Shown: positions 43,803-55,791 of the stretch, in pieces | How the letters are laid out: each line of letters opens with the position of its first letter | Position numbering within the stretch: position 1 is the stretch's first letter | Notes under the pieces: model-generated | Database searches by the model: none | The model's input: the letters and a program-made list of their open reading frames with translations, nothing else | What the model was told of the DNA's origin: nothing | Made by a program: the position numbers and the translations under genes | Assembly: GCF_020379485.1 (NCBI RefSeq) | Contig: NC_063451.1 | Location: 1,237,739-1,301,738 of the forward strand | Length of the DNA: 64,000 bases | Origin: Brassica napus | Taxonomy: Eukaryota; Streptophyta; Magnoliopsida; Brassicales; Brassicaceae | Direction of reading: 5' to 3'

Positions 43803-46800
43803 TCACAGTAGAAACTCCCGCATTCTAACCGGTCTCTTCACAGCATTCGTGAAACCCTGCAAGTGCAATATACACACTTCAGTACAATCATGAATATTTT
43901 GATTTAGGCCTAGAGTCCAGGTTCCACGAGGTTATTTGATTTGGGGTTAGACTTAGGACATTACCTCGTTGAACTTGAAGAGAAGAGGGCGTGAATTTCT
44001 TTTTGCAGTTGCTCTCTTTTGTACATCCTCTGGATCTTCATAATCTTTCCTCGACTTCCTAAACCTCTTTTTACAAACACAAACCATTGCAATTAGTATA
44101 TATGATCATCATGACACTAAATCATGAAGTACAAACAAGTTCCAAGCTGAGAAAAATTATCCTCCCAAGTAAGTACCTGTCGAAGAAATTAACGGCGTTG
44201 CGAGATGCTTTCTTCACATCACTAGATTTGGGTTTTGAAGTGGTGGCATTTGCAACTGAGACTGATGGAGGTTTCGAGGTAACTGGATGTCTGTGACTCT
44301 CATTTGACGCAGCTATAGTTTTCCTGACTAAGTCTGGATTTGTTTTCTTAATCTCGGGTTTGCTCAAGATCCCGGACCTTCCTTCACTTGCTTGCAGTAG
44401 TATCTTCTGCTTCTCAACCTGAGTTTTTAACATTTATGTGAAAACCAGACAATCAAGATCTTCATGCAGCTTAAAAGGCACAACAATTTATAACGAATTA
44501 TAGCGAAGAAGATTCGAGACTTACTTCATGTACTAACACTTGTTTCATTGCTAAGGTGAGTACGTGATGTTTAATTTGGCGACCCTCTCAAGTGTTGGAA
44601 AGACGATTAGTGTTATCCCCAAAGCCAAAAATGTAGTGGTTAGATGCTAAGACAAAGTAAGCAGAAGCAAAACCTTGAAACTTATGAAATCAAATAGATG
44701 TGGATCTAAAGCAAGGACTGAAGCATCTGACGCAGCGCTCTCCCTGGGGTTACTCAGAGCAGGATCAAGTTTCACAGTCTTATAAGTTAAAGAATAAGAA
44801 TGCATAAGCATGACCAAACTCGCCAGCTGATCCTTTTCCCTCTCTGATAGCAAATGTGATGCCACCTGCGGAGCGCAGCAAGATGTTATCCTTAGAAGAG
44901 CATTAGGCTAATATGAAAAGAGATCTTGGAGTAAGCAAATGAAGACATACTGGTCTATGAGTTGGGGGAGAAAGAATATGCAATAGCGGGGAAACAGAGT
45001 CTTCAACGAAAGACTTGATCGACAAATGCCTCCCAATATAGGGAGGTATCTTGTGGTGCCAAGACCGCAGGGACTACTGTTTTTCCACCAAAAGCGTTCG
45101 ACATCTGGTAGATTTCATATCGAGAAGTACTTGTAAGCAGAGACGCTTGAAATGCTTTTCTTAATTAATATAAAGATGACACCAAAATCACCTGTGGTAT
45201 GACTTAGGCCACTGAATAGCTGGTCTTTGAATATGGGCAACTCGACCGTGTATAGGTATCACCAGGCTAGGAACATAAACTGCATCACAAGGTGAAAAAC
45301 GAGCAGTGTTATTCACAGTACGTAATAATCATCTGAGCTTTAAAGGCTTTTACCGTAGAGAGACATTTGCTGGGTGCGCATAATATATCGATGCAGCAAA
45401 TCAGAAGTTCCAAGACAGTCCAAGCAGCTAACCTTTTGTCAAAAGGATTACACATAACAATACTTCAGAACAAACAGTGAGAGTTCAATGAAAATCATTA
45501 ATTAGCCGTACTGTTTTGTCCATCGCCGGATCATGGTACTGAAGCTGCAAGATGTTTTCATGTATTCCATCGAAAATCAAATCATAATCACCCCTGCACA
45601 TTCAGTTGAATACTTAAACATAAAGGAGTAAAGGATGCGAGAAAATCATTACATTCTACGTACCGTGTGGATACGAGGGAGTGTAAGAAATCAAATTTTT
45701 TGGCATCACTGCCAGATGCGTCGTTAGATCGCTCTCGTTTCATTTTTCTCTTGTTGAATATCTAAAAAGAAGAAGCACGCTTGAATATAATATGAAGTGG
45801 ATCTGTAAGTAAAGCAATCCACGACGCGTAATTGTGCTTTCATTACCTCTTTCCAGATATCAAACAGACTCTTTGACATGTCTTTCCGCCCAACAACTTG
45901 AGAACCAATGTCGATCTAAAAGAAAAGAAAGAAGCAATTGTTAGCATATTAGAAAAATCAATGTCCAAGAATGGAGAATCAAACAGAAAGCTAGCACTCA
46001 TAGGTCCCGCAAAGACATTTTTCAGTTGGCAAGGCGCAAAATAGTTGTTTATCCTCACGTGTATAGTCAAGTATATTTAGATTTTGGAGTTTTGCTAAAT
46101 CAAACTGAGAGTGGATAAACACTTAGCCAGCAAGAAGCTCATGACTTACCACGTTGAGGGTTTCATTCTTCTTGTTGAGAAACTGCAGTGTGTTCAAGCA
46201 AGAGCGTATGTCGCATTCTGTAACCGCCAGAGAAAAAGGGAAAAATAGCAGAATCTTTTAGGAAGGCTCCTCTAAATAACTAACGATAATATAAGATCAA
46301 ACTCGTGGACAATATATCAGACTGAGAAGCAAATTAAAGTGAACACAATGAGCATATATGGAAAGGGAGAAAGTTACCAGTGTAATCAGCAAGTGCACTA
46401 AGACCGAATGATCTTGTTTTCATCCCCTCCATATTACAAATATACTTGAGCCTGCCATTTGCACATTTCAGCCTCGTAAAGCAGTTGCTAGATAAATAAA
46501 GACGGGTAGAAAATTACTGAAATTAATTTGAGTATAGTTCACTGATTCTAATGTAACGTACAAATCATTAAGGTACTATTTTTACAAATTCAATCACATT
46601 TTAGTTTACAGACTTTCAACCCAAAAAAGAATTCTTCTCTCGCACAACAAAGTAAGAATATGGTTACCTATTAACCACACGACTCACTGTTGGTTGAACA
46701 AATATATGAACCCTGCAAGAGAAGCACATGAGCTTATCATCATACTAAGAGGCGAACGTTTATCAAGAATTGAGCATTTGATGGCAGATATACTCAATAC

Positions 46801-49800
46801 GTATGAAAGACAATTGCACATTTTGAAAGCAGTATGCTCTACGTAAAAAAATGTAACAGGAAAAGGGGACGATCAAAGTGCATAGGAAGTCAAACTTACT
46901 TCGCTATTTGTCGCAGAGGTCTAAAAACTGGTGCATATAAGTCATTACATATACAAATGACAGGTCTTGATAGTGGTGCTGTTCGCCGCTCCTTCTTTGA
47001 GGAAGTCTTCCCATTATCTATATTTTCCTTGCCTGTAGCATTCTTCCTTTCCTCCAACACCTATGCACCGAAGATACAATTAAAAACTAAGAATGTTATC
47101 ACATAGTTTCCTAAATTGTTCTTTAAGACTTCAAGCAAATGTAAAACGAAAATAAAAATGCAATAAATATTCAGAGAACTAGAGGTGTAGCACTAGCAAG
47201 TAAATTAGCTAAATCTTTCGTCTAAGGTAAAATGAGCAAAGAGTTAATAGTTCAGTATTTGCCAGACTTAACCTAAATTTTAGAGACCCAAATGACCAGC
47301 CCAGTACAAGCATACAGATACATACCATCTTTAGAATAACATCTACTGCTCCTTTTCCATTACCAAGAGCTCCATCTATCTCGTCAATCACCTACATAAA
47401 TTATCGTCAGTCTCTTCTACTTTAAGAAACTTTGAGTAATCAAATTTGACATAATGAAAAATGTCCCCAGCGAACATAGAGTAAGCCACATACCAAACAC
47501 TTAGGCCTAGAATCAGCCGTAACTGAGTTCATCTGAACTACATCAAGAATTCTAGTTTCAATGGCTGCTGCTGATCGCTCGTCACTAGCATTGATCTGCA
47601 AAAATAAAAGTTTGAATCAAACCTTGTACACAAGAAATGAGAAACATACACATCCAAGAAATTGCTGCAGCACAGTTAATGAACATGAATCAATGTCCTC
47701 CATGCAAAACCATCAGAGATTAAACAGTGATATGCCCCCGCTTATCCTAACAGTCAAGAACTTAACTAGCAAATTTATGAATTTGGCTTGTGGGATATAC
47801 AAGAACTAGTGATCTCACGTGCTTCGCACCGGGACGTTCGATATGGAATCAAGATATATTCAACATTCAAAAATTAAAATTATTGGATATGAAAACTCAG
47901 AAAAACATATCTCTTCCATAAATTGCAAATAAAATATTAACATATTTTGTAGCTAATTGAAGTCGGTATTTCTTGTAATCTTTTCGTTCTTTTTATGTAT
48001 ATTTTTGGTTTTTTATTACTCTTGTCTTCATTAGTATATTTATTTCAAAGTTTTTGCTTAAGAAAAAATATACAAAATTTAATAACATTATATAAGAAAA
48101 ATAAAAAGTGTATATTGATCTGAAAGTAAACATGTATAATATTTCTATAAGATTATCACATATTTTTTTGCTGCATAAAACATATTTTGTAAAAAGGAAA
48201 ACCTACTTGATGTTTGGTTTGATCTAGAAAGTAAATATGAATTATTTTTTAAAAGTGTTTAGTGTCATGTGCCAAAAATTTAGAAACGTACATTAATGCT
48301 GGTAGAGATGATTTACAACAATAGCGAGTCAAACCTCTTCTACAATAACTGAGTAACAGTTTAAAAATCGTGTGATCAACGAAGTTGTGAGAGAGAGAAA
48401 TATAAAGAATTTTTTAATTTTTATTTTTATTTTATATATAAAATAAGTAGGAATCAGTTAGTAAATTTTTTTTTAACAAATCGGTTACTAAACGTTATGC
48501 CCTTAAGTTTTTTTATGCATTTGTATTTTTTCTTTAATTTTTAAACATATTCCATGTGTCAAAATTTTATTGGTAGAGTGACTTGTGCTTTAGTATATAG
48601 GGGATACCTCAACAACGCGATATCCACAATGCTTAGCTGCAACATGAGCAAGTGTAGTCTTTCCAAGCCCTGGGGGCCCACAAAGCAGAAGGATCTGCAA
48701 CAGCAGATGAAATATTTAAGGCCGATTCATAGTGTAGTATAATACAATGAGAAACATCCTATTAGTGAAAAAAGTTTGAAGTCTAAATCAGATTATCACA
48801 CCTTCTGCTCTGGAGGACCAATAAGTTTTGACTTTTTGTTCCTCATGTCATGATTATCTGTAGTGTTGCTATTGCTCACGTCTGAATCTTTAGGATATGT
48901 AGAACTTTCCTTACTCCATCTACTGAAATGTTTTTTTCCTCGTGAAAGCTGAATCTGATTTTTGACGATGACTTGGTGTAGAATGTCGTTTCAAAGCTGA
49001 CAGTACTTCATCCGTCGTGCTCCTAATTTCAGATCCAAAAACAGAAGCATCCCACTGCTTAAGCCATAGAAGAACCTGCACATAACATTTAGAACATCAA
49101 CTACTGATTCCTGATTCATCTAATTTACACAAAACTTTACCAAAACATGCAAAATACCTCCAGGTTGGTCTGCTCATCACTGAGAAGCTCAGTAAATGAG
49201 CTCGGAGAATATTTGTCCACCCAGCGCTTTTCATGCATTACAGAAGTTTCTGCAGTCATGGCTTCATTCTGATCCTCGGAACTAGTTTGCAAGGCCTTCA
49301 ATGTCAAAAGAAAACATATACTGGTCATGAGGGGACACAATTATCATCCACAACTGCTAAATACTATGCACATGCTAGCTATGGCTCACATACAGACAAT
49401 TATTAATGAGCGCTTTACAATGATAAAACCAATAACTTTTTGAGAACGGACCAGACAAGATAGAAAACAGCCTGAAACTGAAAAAAATAATAAGAAATTT
49501 TACCTTGTTAAATGACTCATTTTCTGATTGTTGTAGAAGAACACTGATAGGATCTTTGATAAGACCTGCTAAAGATTAAAACTCTAAACTTCTGAGGAAG
49601 ATAGTTCTTGCCAGAAGATTGTATGCCTCCATAAAGAAATCGAAATGGAGTCCCGAACCTTGTCCAGAGTAAAGTTCCTACATACACAGCTATGAGCCTA
49701 AGACCAGTGAATAACATATTCTAAAGCTAAACTGATCATACGACCTATGTCCTTGCGCTTTAGTCAAATCTCTACTAAACCAATAATACACAAAACTAAT

Positions 49801-50471
49801 TCATTTAAGATACACTATGGAAAAATGTCTTAATTGAAAACTTGGTACCGTTAGATTTGGCTTTTAGATGGAATCTCTTCACCTCTTCATCTCCCAAAGC
49901 TCGAGAGAATTTCGCATAAACCCTGTCTCCTCCGTCCGGTGCCGTAATCGGAAAGCATTCCCCGTCTATCTCAGAAGCGTATCTGAAAATCCCAACAACG
50001 AAATTACTAAAAAAAGAAATAAAAAATTCTCAACTCGGTAAGTCTCGTGCACAGTAGTAGTAACCTGGACAAGACAGTCTCCTGGGAAATGACTTCTTCT
50101 TCCTCCTCCATGATTTGTACCGCTTCCTTAACCGGAGAGAATCGCAGCCATTCCTCGTCTTCCATCTCTACTCGATTATCATTAACTTTGCTTCTCTTCT
50201 CAGAAGCTTCGTCGAGATTGACAATCGGATCGGACACTAGACTCCTGGGTCGTTTACAGCCGTTGATATCAGGAGATTCCGATTGTTGGAGATTAGACTC
50301 CTTCTGCGCGATCTCCTCCTCTTCTTCTTCTTCTTTTTCTTCATCGCCGTCGATTGGGTAAGGATACGGCGCCTCCTCGAAGTTTAGGTAGTCATCATCT
50401 TCTTCTTCGGGATAGTAAGAGTTGGCTTCGAGAAGCTCAAGCTCCTCCGGCAATGGGATATCGAATTCCAT
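43803..50471 (-). pseudogene. CTF18: CTF18 alternative clamp-loader large subunit, disrupted by frameshift and nonsense
   Basis: CTF18 is the large AAA+ subunit of the RFC-like complex that loads PCNA in replication and sister-chromatid cohesion. I reconstruct 23 exons: 50471-50065, 49982-49849, 49565-49504, 49295-49158, 49075-48802, 48694-48608, 47595-47494, 47391-47326, 47060-46900, 46712-46668, 46451-46378, 46217-46150, 45915-45847, 45761-45664, 45593-45512, 45432-45354, 45279-45192, 45104-44951, 44865-44674, 44584-44525, 44418-44177, 44064-43965 and 43856-43803. Walker A ([10 protein letters not shown], exon 6), Walker B (VIDEIDGA, exons 7-8) and the sensor-like ICICNDLY are present. Total coding length is 2836 nt, one more than a multiple of three. 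The excess lies in an A7 run in exon 5 (48931-48937), which shifts the frame into a stop. A second lesion, TAG at 45076-45074, follows LLVEKQ. All splice sites otherwise fit. Either the gene is dying or there are two sequence errors. Confidence 0.85.
47806..48604 (-). mobile_element. Non-autonomous Helitron inserted at a CTF18 splice donor
   Basis: Read on the minus strand it begins TCCCCTATATACTAAAGCAC at 48604 and ends GTGAGATCACTAG at 47806. It sits between A (48605) and T (47805). A short subterminal hairpin, GTGC-GAA-GCAC, precedes the 3' end. These are Helitron ends. The element occupies CTF18 intron 6. The exon ends at 48608 with GAG, and only GTA of the original intron remains before the element. 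No open frame of note lies inside. Confidence 0.8.
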
Positions 50472-50556
50472 TTCCTAATCTAGGGATTGGTGTGCGGCGG
50501 AGAACAGAAGTGGCAAATCGGAATCTGGTGGTGAGCTTAAGCGGAAATGAGGAGTT

Positions 50557-50568
50557 TTTGGCGGGAAA
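50557..50568 (+). promoter_or_regulatory. E2F site in the CTF18 promoter
   Basis: TTTGGCGGGAAA is a perfect match to the E2F consensus TTT(C/G)GCG(C/G)GAAA. It lies 86 bp upstream of the CTF18 ATG. E2F control is expected for S-phase replication factors, so the site supports the gene identity and indicates an ancestral S-phase promoter. Confidence 0.75.
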
Positions 50569-50587
50569 GCCGTAGAAGTAGGTTTTA

Positions 50588-50611
50588 AGGCCCATTAAGT
50601 TAAGCCCATTT
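50588..50611. promoter_or_regulatory. Paired site II-type GGCCCATT / AGCCCATT elements
   Basis: Two GCCCA boxes, ggcccatta and agcccattt, lie 14 bp apart just upstream of the E2F site. Site II pairs are known in PCNA and other proliferation genes, where TCP factors bind. Confidence 0.5.
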
Positions 50612-50699
50612 ATCAAATATAGCCCAAAGAGAGTGACGAGCTTTGCCGGATACAATATTGACTACTTCGAATTTGTAACATCGTGATTATCAAGTTGAT

Positions 50700-51177
50700 A
50701 TTGTTGGATTTGTATCTCGTGTCGACTATAGTTCGTAACCTTTGTTCAAGACAAGAGCTTATGTATACAAGAGGGGCTTTCGTGTCTTGTCTATGGGTTT
50801 CACTAAAGCCTATACGGTTGCTCCTCGGAGGTGGTCGGAACCGGACGGTGCAGAGAAAATGTATTCGATTTGAATCTATTAATTATATCATATACCTTAG
50901 ACATTTCATGAGCTATGCCAATATCATCATCATTATCAAATTAATATCATCATCATAAGCAGTCATTAGTCCACAAAATCAGCTAATAGTTTTCGATCTC
51001 TTGGCAAATACTATTTCGCGAGGGATTAACGTTACCAGGTGCAAGCAATATAGCAAATGTGAAGCATACATATATGTCTATCTATACAAAAACCAATTCA
51101 AGCGGAAAACATTTAGAATGATAATGACGATAGAACAATAAAAGAAAAGGCAGTACCATGTACCCCCCCAGAGAGTT
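50700..51177. other. Spacer between CTF18 and VAMP72 genes
   Basis: No gene recognised. It contains the CTF18 promoter side and the VAMP72 3' flank. Confidence 0.5.
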
Positions 51178-52277
51178 TTAACACTTGAAGCCATGGCAAA
51201 CAGAGAGCACGATAATGAGAATCAACGCGACAATGATGGCGAGAACTATGAGTTTTATCTTCATGTTTTGAAGCCACATCTTTCTTCTCATCTGCGTCCC
51301 CGTTGTTCTGAAATCTTGTGCCTGCACCAGATCCGAGTTTAATCAAACAAGAGATAAGTCAACATGGTGAACCAGCTTCGTGTCTGCAGGAGAGTCTAAC
51401 CTGTGAGCGAAGGTTCTCGGTTTTGTCCACCAGAAGCTCAATTTTCTCACCACGGTCAAGAACCTACAACAAATGAATTTAAGTTCCATAAATCATTTAA
51501 CAGAAAAACGTGTGTTATATCAACACAAAGAAAGAGTTCAGACTAAAACCTTCTCGATGTTCTCCATCATAACACCCTTAACCTCAGACACCTGCGCCTT
51601 CACCTTAGCAAGCTTGCTAATCTCATCAGGATGATCCATACAATACTGCATGTGCTCTTTCAGCTTAGACCTTTCAAAAGCAACCAAAACAGAGTCAATC
51701 CAAAGACTAACGAAACAGAGAATCAAACAACATTAGCAAAAAAAAGTACCCAAACTCTTTATTCAAGCTGTTTGCTTGCGCAGTGGCAGCCTTCCCACCA
51801 CCATATCTCTTGTTAAAATCCTCCTTCACTCTCTCCAAGAACGCCATCGGAATCTGCCTCCCAGCAGACTCAACCGCAACAACACAATACGCTAACAACG
51901 CAAACAAGAAACCAAATCAATCTCACACACGTGGCACTGATTTAAATATGAATCTGATTCAGTTACAATCAGATCTAAACCCTAAAAAGTTTGTTACAAA
52001 TCAACACTAGACGATTACAATCTGAGGCAAGCAGCGAGTGGTGTAAAACGTAAGAAGCTATAGATCAAAATCTGCGTGATGACTCACTGAATCCATCTTC
52101 GACGAGGTAGTTGAAGGTGTGGCCGTCGCAGTTGTAAGTGAACTTGTTGTTGGAAGAGGGGAGCTTCTGGAGGCACTGTGCAGCGACGGAGGTGAAGTTG
52201 CCTTTGAAATCTGTGAACTCGACGAGGATCACCGTGCCTCGAGCGACGAAGCTGTAGATCAGCGATTGCTGCGCCAT
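51178..52277 (-). CDS. VAMP721: R-SNARE, vesicle-associated membrane protein of the VAMP72 group
   Basis: A tail-anchored R-SNARE that drives secretory vesicle fusion at the plasma membrane and cell plate. Five exons: 52277-52088, 51891-51750, 51670-51550, 51463-51401 and 51321-51178. They join to exactly 219 aa with GT-AG introns. The longin domain occupies about residues 1-110 ([20 protein letters not shown]). The SNARE motif follows, with the central-layer Arg in [14 protein letters not shown]-terminal membrane anchor, [20 protein letters not shown], ends in CHGFKC. The VAMP721/722 assignment is by recall of the family; position suggests At1g04750 (VAMP721). The Copia element at 52843 inserted about 570 bp upstream of the ATG. 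Confidence 0.93.
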
Positions 52278-52842
52278 TTTTTTCGAACTCTAAATCCTCG
52301 ATTCGGCTCGATCCGATCAGAGGATTTTAATGGTGCTGTCGCGAGGAAATAGAGATCTAATTATAAGACTAAACAACAAATAAAATGAGACTAAAGTGGG
52401 GGAAAGGAAAAAGAAAAAGTAGAGAAGAAGTCAAGGGCAAAGTAGTCATTCACTTTAAGAGATGAGGGTCATTTATGGACATAATAAAACCTAGAATTTA
52501 AGGACTAGAAGACAATTTCGAAACCTAAAGACCAAATCTCGAGATCCATTTGGATTTTACCCGGATCCGGCCAAGAAACTCGTGGGCCTTGCGGATGGCA
52601 AAAGGTCGTAATAAATTACTTTTACGATAAGTTTCAGGTGCCAGTGTCGAAGAGTAACACAGAGTGTCGGTCTCTCTGTCTATCTTTTTTTACAAATCCA
52701 CCACTAATCCGTGTCCTATATTCAGTCACAAACCTTAGCCACAAAAAGTTTGGATATAACTCACTGCAAAGCCTAGAATATGAGTGATTTTATAAGACAA
52801 TAGATACACTCATTCCTGTTGTTGATGATGATACATTGATAC

Positions 52843-52957
52843 CGTAACTTGGTAAAACCCTTGCTTTCATATATTAGATTATGTAAAGTATATACACACT
52901 GGAGTCATTAGGATATTTGTTCAATATATGGAATGTTATATATTTCCTAATCTATCA
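52843..52957 (-). repeat. 3' LTR of the short-LTR Copia element
   Basis: 115 bp, differing from the partner by about four or five substitutions and one 2-bp indel. Confidence 0.85.
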
Positions 52958-54289
52958 CTCCCCCGCAGTCGAAGTCGGGTCTTTGGAGACGCGAAGACTG
53001 GATTTGAAGTCCAAGAAGAGAGGTGAGTGTAGACCTTTGGTGAAAATATCCGCATATTGGCTTGAAGGTACGTGTATCACTCGAACGTGACCAATGGCGA
53101 TGCGTTTGCGAACAAAGTGAGTGTCTATTTCGACGTGCTTCATACGTTGATGTTGAACTGGATTGGTTGAGAGATAGACGGCACTAACATTGTCGCAGTA
53201 GACTATTGTTGCGGTTCGCAATGGACAGTATAGCTCGAGCATCAAGTTTCTGATCCACGTAACTTCAGAGACGTCATTGGCAACACCACGGTATTCTGCC
53301 TCTGCGCTTGAACGTGAGACGGTTTGCTGGCGTTTAGAAGACCAGGAGATGAGGTTGTCTCCATGGAAGATGCAGTAGCCTGAGGTTGACTGTCTCGTGT
53401 TTGGGCATCCTGGCCAATCAGCGTCTGAGTAGGCGGTGAGCGTGTGAGAAGTGTTGGGCGTGAGCTGCAGACCGTGGTCCAGTGTCCCTTTGATGTAGCG
53501 CAATATGCGCTTTAAAGCATTGTAATGAGAATCCAAAGGTGCATACATAAAGAGGCTCACATGTTGAACAGCGAAGGCGATATCCGATCTAGTGAAAGTA
53601 AGGTATTGGAGGGCACCGGCGAGACTTCGATAGAGCGTGGGATCTGACATCGGCGGGCTTCCTTCGTCGGAGAGTTTACCTCGAGCATCCGCTGGAGTGG
53701 TGCAAGAGTTGCATTCCGACATGTTTGCTCTCTGTAGAATCTCCATGGCATATGTCTTTTGTTGTAGAAATAGATTCGCTTTGTTGTATTTGATCGTGAT
53801 GCCAAGAAAATAATGAAGCTGTCTGAGATCAGTCATGGTGAATTCTACGTTGAGAGATGCAATGATGGAGTCGCGAAGAGCTGAAGAGGAAGCAGTGAGG
53901 AGAATATCGTCGACATAGAGTAAGAGATATGCGATGTCGGAGCGGTTGTGGTGAACGAAGAGAGAGGAGTCGCAGTTACTCTGTTTGAAGCCCACTCGTG
54001 TAGCGAAAGTAGCAAAACGCTGATACCATGCGCGCGGGGCTTGTTTAAGGCCGTAGAGCGCCTTGTGTAACAAGCAGACATGATCTGGTTTGGTTTCGTC
54101 TTTGAAACCTAACGGCTGATGCATGTAGACGGTTTCTTGAAGATCACTGTTGATGAAGGCATTCTTGACGTCTAGTTGGTGGAGCGGCCTGTTCTTGGAT
54201 ATAGCAATGTCGAGTACAAGTCTTATGGTTACTGGCTTAACCACAGGACTGAAAGTCTCGTCGCAATCGATGCCGGGTTGTTGTGATCA
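52955..54289 (-). pseudogene. Copia reverse transcriptase and RNase H region
   Basis: From 54244 down to 52955, 429 codons are open. Reverse transcriptase motifs: LHQLDVKNAF, LYGLKQAPRAWYQRF and LLLYVDDILLT. RNase H motifs: ISWSSKRQQTVSRSSAEAEY, IVYCDNVSAVYL, and HVEIDTHFVR. The same frame continues upstream past a TGA at 54289-54287 into SRMVANG, so a CGA-to-TGA change interrupts the polyprotein. Confidence 0.9.
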
Positions 54290-54363
54290 GCCGTTAGCCA
54301 CCATACGTGATTTGTGACGAACTAGATTGCCTTCCGAGTCATACTTGTACCTGTGAATCCACA

Positions 54364-55791
54364 TTAAACGCACAACATTAACATTGTTTGGTCTGGGAAC
54401 CAGTGACCATGTTCCCTTTTTAATCTGAGCAGAACCAGTGACCATGTTCCCTTTTTAATCTGAGCATCATACTCTTCATGCATAGAATCTCGCCAGTGAG
54501 GGTCCTCAAGAGCTTGAAGATAAGAAGTAGGTAAGGGTGAGATTGCTTGAGCTGTAAGAGAGAGAGGTTGACGAGGTTTGGAAATTCCTCGTTTACTGCG
54601 AGTCACCATAGGATGAGTTGAAGGTGGAACAGCAGGAGGGTTGTTTGGAGGTGGTGGTTGAGTTGTGTTTGGGATCGGAGGAGGGGAAGTTGTGATTATC
54701 TCACGGAGCAGAGGAGAAGAAAGTGGAGGTGAGATATCATGAGATTCTGTTTCGAAAGAGGATGGTTTATTTGTGGAGAAAGGAAAAATGTTTTCGTCAA
54801 AAATGACATGACGAGATAGGATTACCTTCCGAGTAATTAAGTCTAGACATTGATATCCCTTATGAGAAGTAGAGAAACCGAGAAAGACACAAGCTGTTGA
54901 ACGAGGAGAGAACTTGTGTTTTGCTGTCGATGTGGGATTTGGATAGCATAGACAGCCAAAGACTCGAAGGTGGTTATAGGAAATGGGTTTATGAAAGAGC
55001 TTGGTGAAAGGTATTTCATTTTTGATGACTGTAGATGGAAGAAGACTGAATAGATGAGCAGCCATGTTAAGAGCTTCTACCCAATAACCCGGAGGCAAGT
55101 TGGCTTGAAAGAGAAGAGACCGTACAAAATTGATTAATGTGTGTAGAGTGCGCTCAAACTTGCCATTTTGTTGAGAGGTGTGGGGACAAGAAAAGCGGTG
55201 AGTAATTCCATTTAAGGAGAAGAAGTTTAGAAATTGGCTATTGTTATACTCACCACCATTGTCACATTGAAGTGATTTGATTTTGCAGCCAAATTGGTTT
55301 TGAATATAAGCTGAGAGATGAATGAAAGCTGAGAAAACTTCTGATTTCTTTTTCAGTGGATAAACCCAAATGTAATGGCTACAATGATCAAGAAAGATGA
55401 CATAGTATTTTTTGCCACCGATGCTGGGAACCGGAGAGGTCCAAACATCTGAATGAATAATTTGAAAAGGTTCAAAAACATCTAATATAACTGAATCAAA
55501 AGGAAGTTTGATGTGTTTCCCAAGTTGACAAGCATGACATAAATAATGATCTGTTTTTGAGAAATGAATTAAGTCAGAAGATAAAAGAGATTGCAAGACA
55601 TTATTGCCGGGGTGGCCAAGACGACGATGCCACACCGTGGAGCTTGCAGTAGAAGAAAGAAAAGCTTGCGGAGAAGAAGATGTTGCAGCTGTGATGTCAA
55701 TGGAGTAGAGAGGTCTGGGGCTGTTACATCGGAGCATTGGTGTTTGAGTCGTCAAGTCCTTAACCAAAAAAACTAAAAGGATCAAATTCAA
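54364..55791 (-). pseudogene. Copia integrase region
   Basis: 475 codons. The GAG pre-integrase zinc motif is visible (WHRRLGHPGNN, LCHACQLGKH), then the DDE core: IIHSDVWTSP, FLDHCSHYIWVY, LQCDNGGEYNN and SCPHTSQQNGKFER. The distal part contains the usual VFLGFSTSHKGYQCLD and HVIFDE segments and a Pro-rich linker. The frame differs from the upstream protease frame by an indel in an A7 run at 55766-55772 (plus strand). It is lost again downstream at the 35-bp duplication. Confidence 0.9.
54397..54466. repeat. 35-bp tandem duplication inside the Copia polyprotein gene
   Basis: The segment beginning gaaccagtgaccatgttccc at 54397 is repeated immediately at 54432. 35 bp is not a multiple of three, so this duplication frameshifts the region between integrase and reverse transcriptase. 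Confidence 0.9.

Noticed and set aside
51401..51463. Possible frameshift in VAMP72 exon 4
   Set aside because: Recounting gave exactly 63 nt (21 codons) ending at CAG, and the five exons sum to 660 nt, so the frame is intact.
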